64,000 nucleotides of DNA from Marinomonas sp. CT5 (GTDB taxonomy: Bacteria; Pseudomonadota; Gammaproteobacteria; Pseudomonadales; Marinomonadaceae), in NCBI RefSeq assembly GCF_018336975.1, contig NZ_CP025572.1, forward strand, positions 2,711,111 through 2,775,110. The letters are read 5' to 3'. This document shows positions 9,516-18,593 of the stretch, one piece after another. The first letter of the stretch is position 1; the number at the start of each line of letters is the position of its first letter. The notes beneath the pieces were generated by a model, which did not search any database, was not told where the DNA came from, and saw nothing but the letters and a program-made list of their open reading frames with translations. The position numbers were made by a program, and so were the translations under genes.

Positions 9516-11003
9516 ATGGAACAAGTTATCAAGGCGTTGAAGACCATTCAACCTAAGCGATCGCTTTTGCTCACTGTTGCGATGACACTGATCGCCATTT
9601 TATCCTTCTGGGCATTATCTGTCTTTCATACCCCCGGCGAAGACTGGGGAGCCAAATCCTTATTACCCACGCTACTTGTTCTTGCTATTGCCTTGATCTC
9701 ACGCGCACCGTTTGAGTCTTTATTGGTCGGCGTTATTGCCGGTCTAATCATGATCAACCCAGCGACTGTTGTTGCTTCACTGACAGATACCATGTCAACG
9801 GTCATGGGTAACGCCACCATCATCTGGATCGTGTTGGTCTGTGGCTTGATGGGAGGCTTAATCGTCTTGCTAGAAAAAAGTGGCTGTCTTAATAGCTTCA
9901 GTGAATGGCTAAAAGGTCGAATTAAATCACGTCGCCAATCCTTGCTAACCACTTTTTTCATTGGTTTGGTGGTCTTTATCGACGACTATCTCAACTGTTT
10001 GGCGGTCTCCTCTTCGGTTAAAAAAGTGACCGATCACTACAAAGTATCCCGTGAAAAGCTCGCTTACATTATCGATTCCACTGCAGCTCCCATGTGTATC
10101 TTGGTTCCCGTTTCAACTTGGGCGGTATTCTTCTCTGGACTGTTAGAAGAAAACGACCTAGCGCCCATAGGCAAAGGCCTAAGCGTTTACATTTCAGCGA
10201 TTCCATACATGGTCTATGGTTGGGTCGCACTGTTTGTTGTTTTCCTAGTAGCCAGCGGCATACTGGGTAACTTTGGCGCTATGAAGAAAGCCGAACAACG
10301 GGCTCTCAACGGCCAACCATTACCGGATGACTACTCTGGCGACAACATGGAAGCTGCGGCTCCTGAATACCGCAAAACCAGTAATTTCATCGGCATGCTT
10401 AACTTCATTGTGCCTATGCTGATCCTAATCGCGGCCACTATTTACTACGACATCGATCTGCTAAAAGGTGTCATCGTCACCCTAGCCATCACAGTCGCTA
10501 TGTACTATCTCCAAGGACTGCTTTCTTTAGAAGACCAAATGAAAGGCATCTTTGAAGGCTTTAAAGTCATGCTGTACCCACTCTCAACGGTTATCGCTGG
10601 TTTTATGCTAAAAAGCATCAACGATGAATTAGGGATGACGAGCTATATAGTCGGTGTTGCTGCACCACTGATGACAGCAGAAATGATGCCAGCACTGGTA
10701 TTTTTGGTCATGGCTGCAGTTGTTTTTGGAACAGCTTCTAGCTGGGGCGCGTTTATTATCGCCATTCCAATTGTTGTCCCCATTGCTTTAAATGTAGATG
10801 CCAACATGGCATTAATCATAGGTGCGCTCTTATCAGCATCATCATTCGGTAGCCATGCGTGTTTCTTCAGTGACTCTACGGTACTTGCGGCTCAAGGCGC
10901 AGGTTGCTCCCCCATGTCTCACGCCATCACGCAACTCCCCTACACCGCCCTTGGCGCGGTAATGAGTTTTATTATTTTCGTCATCTTGGGTTACAACATC
11001 TAA
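9516..11003 (+). CDS. NhaC-family Na+/H+ antiporter-like transporter
   Basis: A 495-residue inner-membrane protein with about 11-12 hydrophobic segments. Family motifs include the half-membrane segments STAAPMCILVPVSTWAVFF and FGSHACFFSDSTVLAAQGAG, typical of NhaC and related ion/organic-anion antiporters. The long hydrophilic loop (about residues 255-295) is usual. It is preceded by 257 bp of AT-rich leader and followed by a strong terminator, so it is probably monocistronic. NhaC members exchange Na+ for H+, but several relatives move malate/lactate or amino acids, so the substrate is not certain. Confidence 0.8.
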   Translation: MEQVIKALKTIQPKRSLLLTVAMTLIAILSFWALSVFHTPGEDWGAKSLLPTLLVLAIALISRAPFESLLVGVIAGLIMINPATVVASLTDTMSTVMGNATIIWIVLVCGLMGGLIVLLEKSGCLNSFSEWLKGRIKSRRQSLLTTFFIGLVVFIDDYLNCLAVSSSVKKVTDHYKVSREKLAYIIDSTAAPMCILVPVSTWAVFFSGLLEENDLAPIGKGLSVYISAIPYMVYGWVALFVVFLVASGILGNFGAMKKAEQRALNGQPLPDDYSGDNMEAAAPEYRKTSNFIGMLNFIVPMLILIAATIYYDIDLLKGVIVTLAITVAMYYLQGLLSLEDQMKGIFEGFKVMLYPLSTVIAGFMLKSINDELGMTSYIVGVAAPLMTAEMMPALVFLVMAAVVFGTASSWGAFIIAIPIVVPIALNVDANMALIIGALLSASSFGSHACFFSDSTVLAAQGAGCSPMSHAITQLPYTALGAVMSFIIFVILGYNI

Positions 11004-11010
11004 TAAAAAA

Positions 11011-11040
11011 GAAGGCCAGATCAGTCACTCTGGCCTTCTT
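11011..11040. terminator. Bidirectional rho-independent terminator
   Basis: GAAGGCCAGA (11011-11020) pairs perfectly with TCTGGCCTTC (11029-11038), with an A-run before and TTCT after. It lies between two convergent genes. Confidence 0.88.
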
Positions 11041-11098
11041 CTACTAGCAATCGCCACCAATCCAAACACAACACTGCTTTCAGATCGGTGACCTTTGT

Positions 11099-11479
11099 TT
11101 ATTCCGATGCATATGGTCCCAAATGTTCCGTAATTATCTTCCATTGATGACCTTCGAAAATGAGGACAGAGGTTCCTCGACCTCCACCAGAACACCATTC
11201 CCCATCGATCATCCCCCTCCAACTAAAATCGTATAAACAAACCGCGTTAGTATTAGACGTATAAACCCAATGAGTATTTGAAATTTCATATTGCTCCTCT
11301 TGAATTGAAGCAAAGTTCGTGACGAAAACGGATTTCACCTCTTCTAAACCTTTAAAGGTTCCATTCAAAAAAGTCACACACACATCGTTATGCATTAAGG
11401 GCTCTACGGCATCCCAGCTTTGAGTCGCTAAAGCCTGTTCATATTGCTTAAGCGTTTCTTGAGGAGTCATTGTGATCAT
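11099..11479 (-). CDS. SnoaL/NTF2-like domain protein
   Basis: About 126 residues from the chosen start. The sequence (ETLKQYEQALATQSWDAVEP, VTFLNGTFKGLEEV, then beta strands ending in WKIITEHLGPY) has the helix-plus-curved-sheet pattern of the NTF2-like superfamily used by SnoaL-type and DUF4440 proteins. I chose the ATG at 11479 because AAGGA (11487-11491) sits 7 nt upstream; the frame is open further to 11512. Superfamily members range from isomerases to pure ligand-binding proteins, so no reaction is assigned. Confidence 0.65.
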   Translation of the reverse strand: MITMTPQETLKQYEQALATQSWDAVEPLMHNDVCVTFLNGTFKGLEEVKSVFVTNFASIQEEQYEISNTHWVYTSNTNAVCLYDFSWRGMIDGEWCSGGGRGTSVLIFEGHQWKIITEHLGPYASE

Positions 11480-11816
11480 AAGTCCATCCTTAAATAGCTT
11501 CAAATATTGCACTATTGTAATAATCTATATCTAACAATTTCTTAATTTAAAAAAACATCTAGCTTATTTACTGCCCAGCATACAAATTAGCAGCAACAGC
11601 CCAAACAAAGAAAATAACTCAACTTAGTAAAATGTCCGATGAGTTTAAAGGTACATAGGTAGTGGAATGAAGTTCACCACTTCCATTCGATTAATGAACG
11701 AAAGCGGTGTGAAGGTATTCTCTTTTTAAAAGAAAGTGCCATTGTGACTCAAGTAAGTCTTAGGCGAACACGAATAGGATCAAAAAAGTACCATCCTTAT
11801 TCCATCATCTTATCCT
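11480..11816. other. Intergenic region, no gene seen
   Basis: About 340 bp holding the leader of the SnoaL-like gene and the 3' flank of the dioxygenase gene. I see no convincing ORF, hairpin with T-tract or operator. Confidence 0.3.
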
Positions 11817-12893
11817 TTATGCACTGGTTCCGATGACACCACGAGCGATCTGATCTCGCTCAATGGACTCAAATAAAGCCTTAAAATTGCCTTCTCCAAA
11901 GCCGTCATCACCTTTACGCTGGATAAACTCAAAGAATACCGGCCCTAGCTGATTGGTCGAAAAGATTTGCAACAATAACCGAGGCGAACCGTCGGTCGTT
12001 CCATCAAGTAAAATGCCACGAGTTTTCAGTTCATCAACTTGCTCCCCATGGCCGGGAAGTCGTTCCTCCAACATATCGTAATAAGTACTTGGTGGCGCTG
12101 TCATCAGCTCAATACCACTGGCACGTAAAGAATCGACACTAGCCAATAAATTGTCTGTACGCAACGCAATATGCTGAATGCCTTCGCCATTGAAAGACAT
12201 TAGAAATTCTTCAATTTGACCTTCGCCTCCAGACGCCTCCTCGTTCAGCGGAATACGAATTTTTCCATCAGGAGCTGTCATGGCACGTGACGTTAATCCG
12301 GTATATTCGCCTTTAATATCAAAGTAACGAATCTCACGGAAATTAAATAAGGTCTCGTAAAAATGCCCCCAATAGGCCATCCGACCTCGATAAACATTGT
12401 GCGTTAGGTGATCAATTTCATAAAAACCATGTCCAATCGGTTTTTTATCGACGTTCGGTAAATACTCGAAATCAATATCATAGATGGATAAGCCGTCTTC
12501 ATAACGGTCGATCAGATAAATGGGAGCACCACCAATGCCCTTGATTGCTGGCAGTCTAAGTTCCATTGGACCTGTGGGAATATCCATTGGCTTAGCACCT
12601 TTAGATAAAACATATTCATAAGCTTGGTGAGCATTTTTAACACGGAACCCCATACCAGCGGCAGCATTGCCATGCTCCTGACCAAAATAATAAGCTTCGC
12701 TGCCTTTTTCTTTATTCAAGATAAAGTTAATACCACCTTGGCGATAAAGCTCAACATCTTTGGAGCGGTGTTTCGCTACTAATTCAAAACCCATAAGTGT
12801 AAAAACTTGAGCTATTTCCTCTGGGTTAGGACCTGCGAACTCAACAAATTCAAAACCGTCTAAGCCAGCTGGATTTTCAAATAAATCTGCCAT
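11817..12893 (-). CDS. hpd: 4-hydroxyphenylpyruvate dioxygenase
   Basis: A 358-residue Fe(II) dioxygenase that converts 4-hydroxyphenylpyruvate to homogentisate in tyrosine catabolism. It has the two vicinal-oxygen-chelate halves of the family and all three iron ligands: His in [12 protein letters not shown], His in [11 protein letters not shown] and Glu in [18 protein letters not shown] near the C-terminus. I start it at [16 protein letters not shown] (12893), preceded by AGGAA; the frame extends 48 codons further upstream, but that part lacks family similarity. No homogentisate dioxygenase gene is adjacent. It is divergent from a MarR-type gene with two palindromes between them, so repression by that regulator is likely. 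Confidence 0.93.
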   Translation of the reverse strand: MADLFENPAGLDGFEFVEFAGPNPEEIAQVFTLMGFELVAKHRSKDVELYRQGGINFILNKEKGSEAYYFGQEHGNAAAGMGFRVKNAHQAYEYVLSKGAKPMDIPTGPMELRLPAIKGIGGAPIYLIDRYEDGLSIYDIDFEYLPNVDKKPIGHGFYEIDHLTHNVYRGRMAYWGHFYETLFNFREIRYFDIKGEYTGLTSRAMTAPDGKIRIPLNEEASGGEGQIEEFLMSFNGEGIQHIALRTDNLLASVDSLRASGIELMTAPPSTYYDMLEERLPGHGEQVDELKTRGILLDGTTDGSPRLLLQIFSTNQLGPVFFEFIQRKGDDGFGEGNFKALFESIERDQIARGVIGTSA

Positions 12894-13250
12894 TTCTGTA
12901 TTCCTATTTATAGTTATATTCGGACAATAATGTAATGAGGCAAGAATTTTTAAGACGCTGAAGGTGGTGGAATAGCCATTCCACGAACACTGCGCGACCA
13001 GTGGAGTGCAATAGATAATTGTAGACGACCTGAACAAAGGTTACCCATGACTGCTATCCATCAATATTCTGTATACAAAGGTAAGCTCAGAGTCACTTAT
13101 TTGTTTCACACACCCACCAAATAGACTCAGCTGAGGACGAATCTCTCCAAGAACAAGAGCCCCAGTGAATGTCTCAGTCGTATGACAGTTTTTAAAGTCG
13201 TTAAGAGATGACATGACTAAAACCAAAATAAATAAGTGGAAAACATATAA

Positions 13251-13292
13251 TCATTTCAGTTGAAACGAGTCAATTCATTTCAATTGAAATGA
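13251..13292. promoter_or_regulatory. Two tandem palindromic operators, probable MarR sites
   Basis: A perfect 18-bp palindrome, TCATTTCAATTGAAATGA, lies at 13275-13292. A near-perfect copy, TCATTTCAGTTGAAACGA, lies at 13251-13268. Centres are 24 bp apart, just over two helical turns, so two dimers could bind nearly the same face. They sit between the divergent hpd and MarR-type genes, where an autoregulated MarR operator is expected. The binding protein is inferred. Confidence 0.75.
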
Positions 13293-13334
13293 TCTAACCG
13301 CTTCTGCGGGCAAATTTTTATAGGTAGCTTTTCA

Positions 13335-13346
13335 GTAAAGCTTTAC
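13335..13346. promoter_or_regulatory. 12-bp palindrome upstream of the MarR-type gene
   Basis: GTAAAGCTTTAC is a perfect palindrome about 80 bp before the MarR start codon. It could be a second regulator site or chance; it does not match the TTTCAATTGAAA-type operators. Confidence 0.3.
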
Positions 13347-13425
13347 ACTAATCTCTAGGTGGCCCATTAATACACTCATGCCCTGCATTTTTGAGTGTGT
13401 ATAAAGCGTAACAAAAGGTAAGTAA

Positions 13426-13860
13426 ATGTTTGATTTAAATAGTTTTATTCCATATCGCCTGAACCAGGCCGCTCAGCAAACTTCCGAAGCCTTGGCACGT
13501 AAATACAGAAATCAATATGGATTAACCGTACCTGAATGGCGTGTGCTGGCTCACTTAGGAAAATATGACAAACTCTCAGTACGTGATTTGGAAAAAGCCA
13601 TCGGATTAGATCGAGTCGCTGCTTCTCGTGCAGGAACAAGCTTGTGCAGTAAAGGCTGGGTGCAGAAAATAGCTAACGAACAAGACCGCCGTTTGGTCGA
13701 ATTTTCTCTCACCGATAATGGCCGAGAACATTATGAAAAAGTCGTTATATTGGCAACATCAACAGAAAAGCTCCTACTACAAGGACTCAGTAAAGCCGAG
13801 CAAAAAACACTTTTAGAACTGCTATGCAAAGTAGAAGACACCGCCAGAACAATCACCTAG
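13426..13860 (+). CDS. MarR-family transcriptional regulator
   Basis: A 144-residue winged-helix repressor. The DNA-binding core is LTVPEWRVLAHLGKYDKLSVRDLEKAIGLDRVAASRAGTSL-type sequence at residues about 35-75, followed by the wing with the DRR signature (EQDRRLVEFSLTDNGR). Helical dimerisation segments flank it. It resembles the HpaR/MarR group that controls aromatic-compound catabolism. Its divergent position to hpd and the two palindromes between them suggest it represses hpd and itself, with an aromatic intermediate as likely inducer (inference). Confidence 0.88.
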   Translation: MFDLNSFIPYRLNQAAQQTSEALARKYRNQYGLTVPEWRVLAHLGKYDKLSVRDLEKAIGLDRVAASRAGTSLCSKGWVQKIANEQDRRLVEFSLTDNGREHYEKVVILATSTEKLLLQGLSKAEQKTLLELLCKVEDTARTIT

Positions 13861-13915
13861 TTATATTCAATATCAAGACAATTCCATCTCCCCCAAAAGG
13901 ATTAGCTCAACTCAA

Positions 13916-14269
13916 TTACACATCGGAAACAAGATGAAAACCTCCATATATAATACGCTTTCCATCGAAAGGCATAGAATGCGTTTCTGGGTTCATTCTT
14001 GGGTCTTCCATAGCTGATTGCCACCCAGCATCGCGAACGTCTTTTGAAGGCCATGTAATCCAAGAAAAGGCGATAACTTCATCCTCCTTTTTTTGAACCG
14101 CTAACGGAAAAGATGTGACTTCACCATCGGGAACATCATCCCCCCAAGTATCCACCACATTGACAGCCCCATAATCTTTAAAGACAGCTGCCATTAATTT
14201 TGCATGCTCTATAAATTTTTCTTTATTAGATTCTGGAACGGCTGCAACAAAACCATCTACATATGACAT
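13916..14269 (-). CDS. DUF1428 (YbaA-type) family protein
   Basis: A 117-residue cytoplasmic protein with the family-typical start MSYVDGFVAAVPESNKE, the central DTWGDDVPDGEVTSFP segment and the ending MPFDGKRIIYGGF. The fold is ferredoxin-like alpha/beta and the function is not established. A strong ribosome site (AAGGAGG) precedes the ATG. It converges on the MarR-type gene with no clear terminator between. Confidence 0.85.
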   Translation of the reverse strand: MSYVDGFVAAVPESNKEKFIEHAKLMAAVFKDYGAVNVVDTWGDDVPDGEVTSFPLAVQKKEDEVIAFSWITWPSKDVRDAGWQSAMEDPRMNPETHSMPFDGKRIIYGGFHLVSDV

Positions 14270-14546
14270 TGAATCATCCTCCTTATCATTAACCTAACGG
14301 GATCTACACCTCCCCCATTGACCGACATACTTTTTACCACTGCAATTTTAGTCGCCTTTTAGCGCAATCGCCATTTGAGAAATAAATCAATCAACTACTG
14401 AGAGATCTTCTCTTACAGACTTTTAGGTAAGTCTGTTTAGTATCGATTGAAATGAACGGTGTCACCTACCTTTAAAAACCAGTAGAATGCCGCTTTTAGT
14501 ACCTATGCGCTGCTAAGTGACATAACATCAATAAAAGAGATCTAGA

Positions 14547-15422
14547 ATGCCCGAACAAACTCCAGTAATCGCAACGCACAATGGCAACTTTCACGCAGAC
14601 GACGTATTTGCGGTCGCGGCACTAAAACAAATTTTTTCTTCGATAGAATTAATACGCACACGTAACTTAGACGTTATCGCCAAAGCCGACATGGTGTTAG
14701 ACGTTGGCGGAATTTACGATGCCGACACCAATCGCTTTGATCACCACCAAAAAGGTGGTGCAGGTGCTCGCGAAAACGGCATTCCGTTTTCCTCTTTTGG
14801 CTTAGTTTGGCAAAAGTACGGTGTCGAGATCTGCGGTGGCAATGAAGAAATCGCAAACTCATTAGATAAAAACCTCGTTTCCGCTATCGATGCAATAGAT
14901 TGCGGACATGTGGAAGGCGTGCAAACAGGCATTAGCTTGAGCCAAACCATCTCCATGTTTAACCCAACCTGGCAAGAAGAAAGCGATGTTGATGCCTGCT
15001 TCGACGAAGCCGTTGCCTTTGCATCGCGAATCTTAACTCGATTCATCGCCGCGGCAAGTGGAGGCGTAAACGCAAAAGCCATTGTTGCTGATGCGATAGA
15101 AAAAGCCGCTGACCCAAGAGTCATCGTCTTAGAACAATACACGCCATGGAAAACTACGGTTCTTAGGTTATCTAAAGAAGCCTTATTCATGGTTTACCCA
15201 TCTCAGACTGGGCAATGGCGCATTCAAACCGTCCCTGTTGAGCTTGGCTCCTTTGAAGATCGCAAAAAACTCCCAGCGCCTTGGGCTGGATTGTCTGATA
15301 AAGAACTACAAGACGTTACTGGTTTAGATGACGCTATGTTCTGTCATAACGGCTTGTTTATCGCAGGCTGTGCGTCATTTGAAAACACCATGAAAATGGC
15401 AGAAATGGCGTTGGAATATTAG
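14547..15422 (+). CDS. MYG1/UPF0160 family protein (DHH-type phosphoesterase fold)
   Basis: A 291-residue protein beginning with VIATHNGNFHADDVFAVAAL, then VLDVGGIYD, RFDHHQKGG and a later VSAIDAIDCG. These His/Asp motifs are the metal-binding site of the DHH-like MYG1 family. Eukaryotic MYG1 is a 3'-5' RNA exonuclease of nucleus and mitochondria; bacterial members are little studied, so a manganese-dependent nuclease or phosphoesterase role is inferred. A half site TTGAAATGA (14447-14455), resembling the operator near hpd, lies about 90 bp upstream. A strong terminator follows. Confidence 0.85.
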   Translation: MPEQTPVIATHNGNFHADDVFAVAALKQIFSSIELIRTRNLDVIAKADMVLDVGGIYDADTNRFDHHQKGGAGARENGIPFSSFGLVWQKYGVEICGGNEEIANSLDKNLVSAIDAIDCGHVEGVQTGISLSQTISMFNPTWQEESDVDACFDEAVAFASRILTRFIAAASGGVNAKAIVADAIEKAADPRVIVLEQYTPWKTTVLRLSKEALFMVYPSQTGQWRIQTVPVELGSFEDRKKLPAPWAGLSDKELQDVTGLDDAMFCHNGLFIAGCASFENTMKMAEMALEY

Positions 15423-15433
15423 ATATTTGGCAT

Positions 15434-15468
15434 AAAAAAACCGATGTGACTTCACACATCGGTTTTTT
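15434..15468. terminator. Bidirectional rho-independent terminator
   Basis: CCGATGTG (15441-15448) pairs with CACATCGG (15455-15462), flanked by seven A and six T. It lies between the convergent MYG1-like and ankyrin genes. Confidence 0.92.
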
Positions 15469-15506
15469 CTATTTTTGCCGTACGTATTATGTCCGCTAGT
15501 CGCGAA

Positions 15507-16412
15507 CTAAGCTTCCGCTTGAATAATCAGTCTTAAGGCTTGTGTATAGTATTTTCCACCAGAACCGGTTCGCTTTAAATATTCATTAAGTTTACTTTTA
15601 GCCTGCTCAGGATCGTCCAGTTTTAATAAGGCTTCTCCCCAGAAATAATAAAACGCATCTTCCATTGGAGTATTAAGCTTATCAAGTAAATTGGCGTATA
15701 TAACCGCATCTAAATACTCTTCTTGTTTTAAGGCATCGGTATAAGCGATAAGGTATTTGTCGTGTTTTAGCGACTCTGGAAGCTCTTCGTCACGGGCTTC
15801 GATTTCTTTTATGCGATTTTCAATCCCAGCCACTTTTTGCTTCTTCAAGTAGGCTTCTCTGTACTGGCGAATCATATCTGAAGAAATGCTTTTGTTATCT
15901 TTGGCGTAGTCGTAAGTATCTTTCCCATTATTGTTTTTAATTTCTGGATCCATTCCCAAACCAAGTAGATATTGCACAATATCAGCCTTGCCTGAATAAG
16001 CAGCGAGCATTAAAGCGTTCCAAGCATAGCTATTGGTAAAATAAATATCAGCATCAGCGTCGACTAAAATACGAACGGTTTCAAGGTTACCGCTGTATCG
16101 TACAGCAGCTAAAAGAGGCGTCCATTGTTCATCAGAAGCTTGGTTTACATCAGCGCCAGCCGCAATCAGTTTTTTTGCCAAAGAGTTATAACCGCCTTCT
16201 GCGGCGTAATAAATTGGAGAGCGCCCATTGTCATAGCTCTCATTATAATTACGGACATTTGGGTCATAGCCGTTACTCAGTAGGTTTTCAACTTCTGCCA
16301 TATCGTTATTCCTAGTGGCAGAAATTAAAGCGGGTTGTGAAGAGCACCCTGTAAGGATCAGGATAAGCAGTAACGCACAGGATTTTGTGAGTTTAGAAAG
16401 GGATATATTCAT
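15507..16412 (-). CDS. Ankyrin-repeat lipoprotein
   Basis: A 301-residue lipoprotein. The signal ends in a lipobox LILTGC (Cys at about residue 23). Four to five ankyrin repeats follow (residues about 30-165), with typical GRSPIYYAAEGGYNSLAKKLIAAGADVN-like consensus split across repeats. A charged helical region and two TPR-like helices at the C-terminus (EQAKSKLNEYLKRTG) complete it. Ankyrin lipoproteins mediate protein contacts in the periplasm; the partner is unknown. It is divergent from the secreted-protein pair at 16526-18396, about 110 bp away, so a shared regulatory region is possible. Confidence 0.85.
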   Translation of the reverse strand: MNISLSKLTKSCALLLILILTGCSSQPALISATRNNDMAEVENLLSNGYDPNVRNYNESYDNGRSPIYYAAEGGYNSLAKKLIAAGADVNQASDEQWTPLLAAVRYSGNLETVRILVDADADIYFTNSYAWNALMLAAYSGKADIVQYLLGLGMDPEIKNNNGKDTYDYAKDNKSISSDMIRQYREAYLKKQKVAGIENRIKEIEARDEELPESLKHDKYLIAYTDALKQEEYLDAVIYANLLDKLNTPMEDAFYYFWGEALLKLDDPEQAKSKLNEYLKRTGSGGKYYTQALRLIIQAEA

Positions 16413-16525
16413 AAAATCTCTACTTATACTACAGTTTAGCTTTAGAAACAGTTAAGACCATAATACAATTTTTTGCTATATACCATAGTATTTAACCAGC
16501 ATGTTGAGTATGTGAAGAGAATCTA

Positions 16526-17632
16526 ATGAAGATAAAAAAACGCTTAATCGATTTTGTATCAGCAACGTTTGTTAGCGTCGTATTTTTGTTAAGTGTGAAG
16601 GCAAATGCCCTATCATTTGAATCACTAATGAACGAAGATCAAGAAAGTACCTCTAGTGGCTCTCAAGCTTCGCCCACCACTGCTTTTGAAGAAGCCATTA
16701 AAACAAAAACAAAAACAGAAACAGCACCAGAGTTAAGCATTTCCATAGGGACTATGATGGATAAAGCTCCAACGAAGCAAGGGGAACTTTCTCTGGAAAA
16801 TATTTATCAAGGAAGGACACAACATCAACTGATGACCGCAAAGCAAGAACTAGTTTCTCTGAACAGTCAACTAAGAAACGATTGCTCCTGCTCATTAAGT
16901 TCATCTAATGCTTGCTACGATTTTAGCGCTCGCTCATTACGTCTGACTCAGAAAAATGTCATAAATGCCGCCAATGAAGCGAATCAAATTCTTACCAATC
17001 AATCAAAAACTATTTGCCAGAGCTGGAATAACGCGAAAAATTTTACCTCAGATGATCCCCAAGCTATGCAACAACAAGTAGTGGTGATTAGACGCTATAA
17101 GAGCCTTCTTAATGAGGTAGAAAAAGCCAGCCAAGAGACTGCACAAAAGCTGACAAAACAGAACCGCCAAATAGAAGCGGCTATTGCCCAGCAAGAAGAA
17201 GACTCAGGGTTTGATTGGGGTAAAGCGATGGCGATGGGCGTTGGTGCACTGGCTGGTGGTTTAGGCGAGTTAGATATTGATTCGCAAACAGAAATTATCA
17301 GTAGCATTATTCAAGATGGCTACTCTAATGACTCCTCCATGAATAATTTACAAGCAACAGTAAATAGACTGAGCTCCCAAATGAAACAAGCGTCGGGAAA
17401 TCAGAACAGCCCATCTAATGGTCAAACGCAAAGCTTTTCCATCGACTTTGTTTATCGCGACTCTTGCCCTTCGCCAAGCAGTACGAAAATTAACGCGCCG
17501 ATTAAAACCAATAGCCAAGCTTGTGCTAATGCCATGAAACGTTACGCCAAAGCGGCCAGTTGTAACTTGATAGACGATCTAGAAGCGGCACAAAGTGCCT
17601 ATTACAGTGCCTGTGCTTCGGAGATATACTAG
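16526..17632 (+). CDS. Exported protein of unknown function
   Basis: A 368-residue protein not recognised. It has a signal peptide (hydrophobic residues about 11-28, cleavage near ANA|LSF), a Thr/Lys-rich low-complexity stretch, and a helical, Gln-rich middle (about residues 90-220) that may be coiled coil. A glycine-rich segment (MGVGALAGGLGE, about residue 235) precedes a C-terminal Cys-containing region (YRDSCPSPS, NSQACANAMKRYAKAASC, YYSACASEIY). Cys pairs suggest periplasmic disulfides. Its stop overlaps the GTG start of the next gene by one base, so the two are probably translationally coupled and act together. Confidence 0.65.
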   Translation: MKIKKRLIDFVSATFVSVVFLLSVKANALSFESLMNEDQESTSSGSQASPTTAFEEAIKTKTKTETAPELSISIGTMMDKAPTKQGELSLENIYQGRTQHQLMTAKQELVSLNSQLRNDCSCSLSSSNACYDFSARSLRLTQKNVINAANEANQILTNQSKTICQSWNNAKNFTSDDPQAMQQQVVVIRRYKSLLNEVEKASQETAQKLTKQNRQIEAAIAQQEEDSGFDWGKAMAMGVGALAGGLGELDIDSQTEIISSIIQDGYSNDSSMNNLQATVNRLSSQMKQASGNQNSPSNGQTQSFSIDFVYRDSCPSPSSTKINAPIKTNSQACANAMKRYAKAASCNLIDDLEAAQSAYYSACASEIY

Positions 17633-18396
17633 TGAGATATTTACTTGGTTTAACACTTCTATTGATTTCAATAAGTATCCATGCTGATTCCTGTCGTGAT
17701 CAATTTGTTCAATGCGTGCAAACGACTGGTAATCCTGCCACTTGCCGATCTAGCTACCAAAACTGCACAACGCCTTCAGTAATACAATCCCCACACAATA
17801 CGATCAATGAAAAACTGTATTATCAACCCAGTATTCGGCAAGAAAATGGTCAAAGTATGCTTCAGCTCAGTGTCACTAACAATTCCGAATCTGCAGTGCA
17901 ATTAGACAGTGTTTCTTACCAAGTTAGATGTGCGGATGAATCGGTAGAAATAATCCGCTTTCATCTAGGAGGTATCATTCTACCCAGCAAGGAGCCTAGA
18001 GTAATTGGGCAACCTCAAGTCGCTTGTTTTGCTAGAGGTGGCGTAGTTGCTATGTTGAACTCAGACGAAGCACCAGATCAAGGCGTTGCCAGTATGCAGC
18101 ATGAATTAATTTATACACTCGATTGTCATGGTGGAAAAAAACAAACTCTAACCCTGAAACGATTAAAAAAAGGCGTTTATCAATGGAAGAATAGCCAAAA
18201 ATCCAAGGGAATTATCAACAAAGAAACTATACTAAATGAAGATTTTATCAAACTGGCTTGTGAGCCCTTTGCAAAGCCAAATCAAGATTTGATGAGTAAA
18301 ATCATAAACCAGTTGAAACAGCTAACAGATGAGCATGATTCTCAGCCAAAACGACCAACTCCGCCGAAAGAAAATGGAATAGGAGTTAGAGGGTGA
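17632..18396 (+). CDS. Exported protein of unknown function, coupled to the preceding gene
   Basis: A 254-residue protein not recognised. It starts with GTG overlapping the upstream TAG by one base, with GGAG upstream. A signal peptide (residues 1-18, cleavage near IHA|DSC) precedes a short Cys-rich module (CRDQFVQC, then CRSSYQNC) and a beta-rich domain (SMLQLSVTNNSESAVQLDSVSYQVRC in two halves). The C-terminus is Lys/Pro-rich. It likely works with the 368-residue protein in the periplasm or outside the cell. A short stem (18403-18425) without a T-tract follows the stop. Confidence 0.62.
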   Translation: MRYLLGLTLLLISISIHADSCRDQFVQCVQTTGNPATCRSSYQNCTTPSVIQSPHNTINEKLYYQPSIRQENGQSMLQLSVTNNSESAVQLDSVSYQVRCADESVEIIRFHLGGIILPSKEPRVIGQPQVACFARGGVVAMLNSDEAPDQGVASMQHELIYTLDCHGGKKQTLTLKRLKKGVYQWKNSQKSKGIINKETILNEDFIKLACEPFAKPNQDLMSKIINQLKQLTDEHDSQPKRPTPPKENGIGVRG

Positions 18397-18593
18397 ATAA
18401 AATCACTCCTGTTCCATTGGAGTGACATACATTTTGCCATCTTCAGAGGAACAAGGTTTCCACGCAGATGCTCTCCTTGCGAACAAGTACACAAAACGCG
18501 GCCCGATGAAGTAAGAAAACAACCCGCATAAATTTCCACTCGGTAAAACACCCTAAACACCGATATAGCAGGCCACTGTTAAGCCTTAGTTAT

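Noticed and set aside
13041..13226. 61-codon minus-strand frame between hpd and the MarR gene
   Set aside because: No ribosome site, no recognisable family, low-quality composition, and it occupies the leader of hpd. Probably chance.
18342..18560. 72-codon minus-strand frame over the end of the 254-residue secreted protein, and a short plus-strand frame ending in ANKYTKRGPMK
   Set aside because: Neither has a ribosome site or similarity I can recognise; the first overlaps a better-supported gene in antisense.
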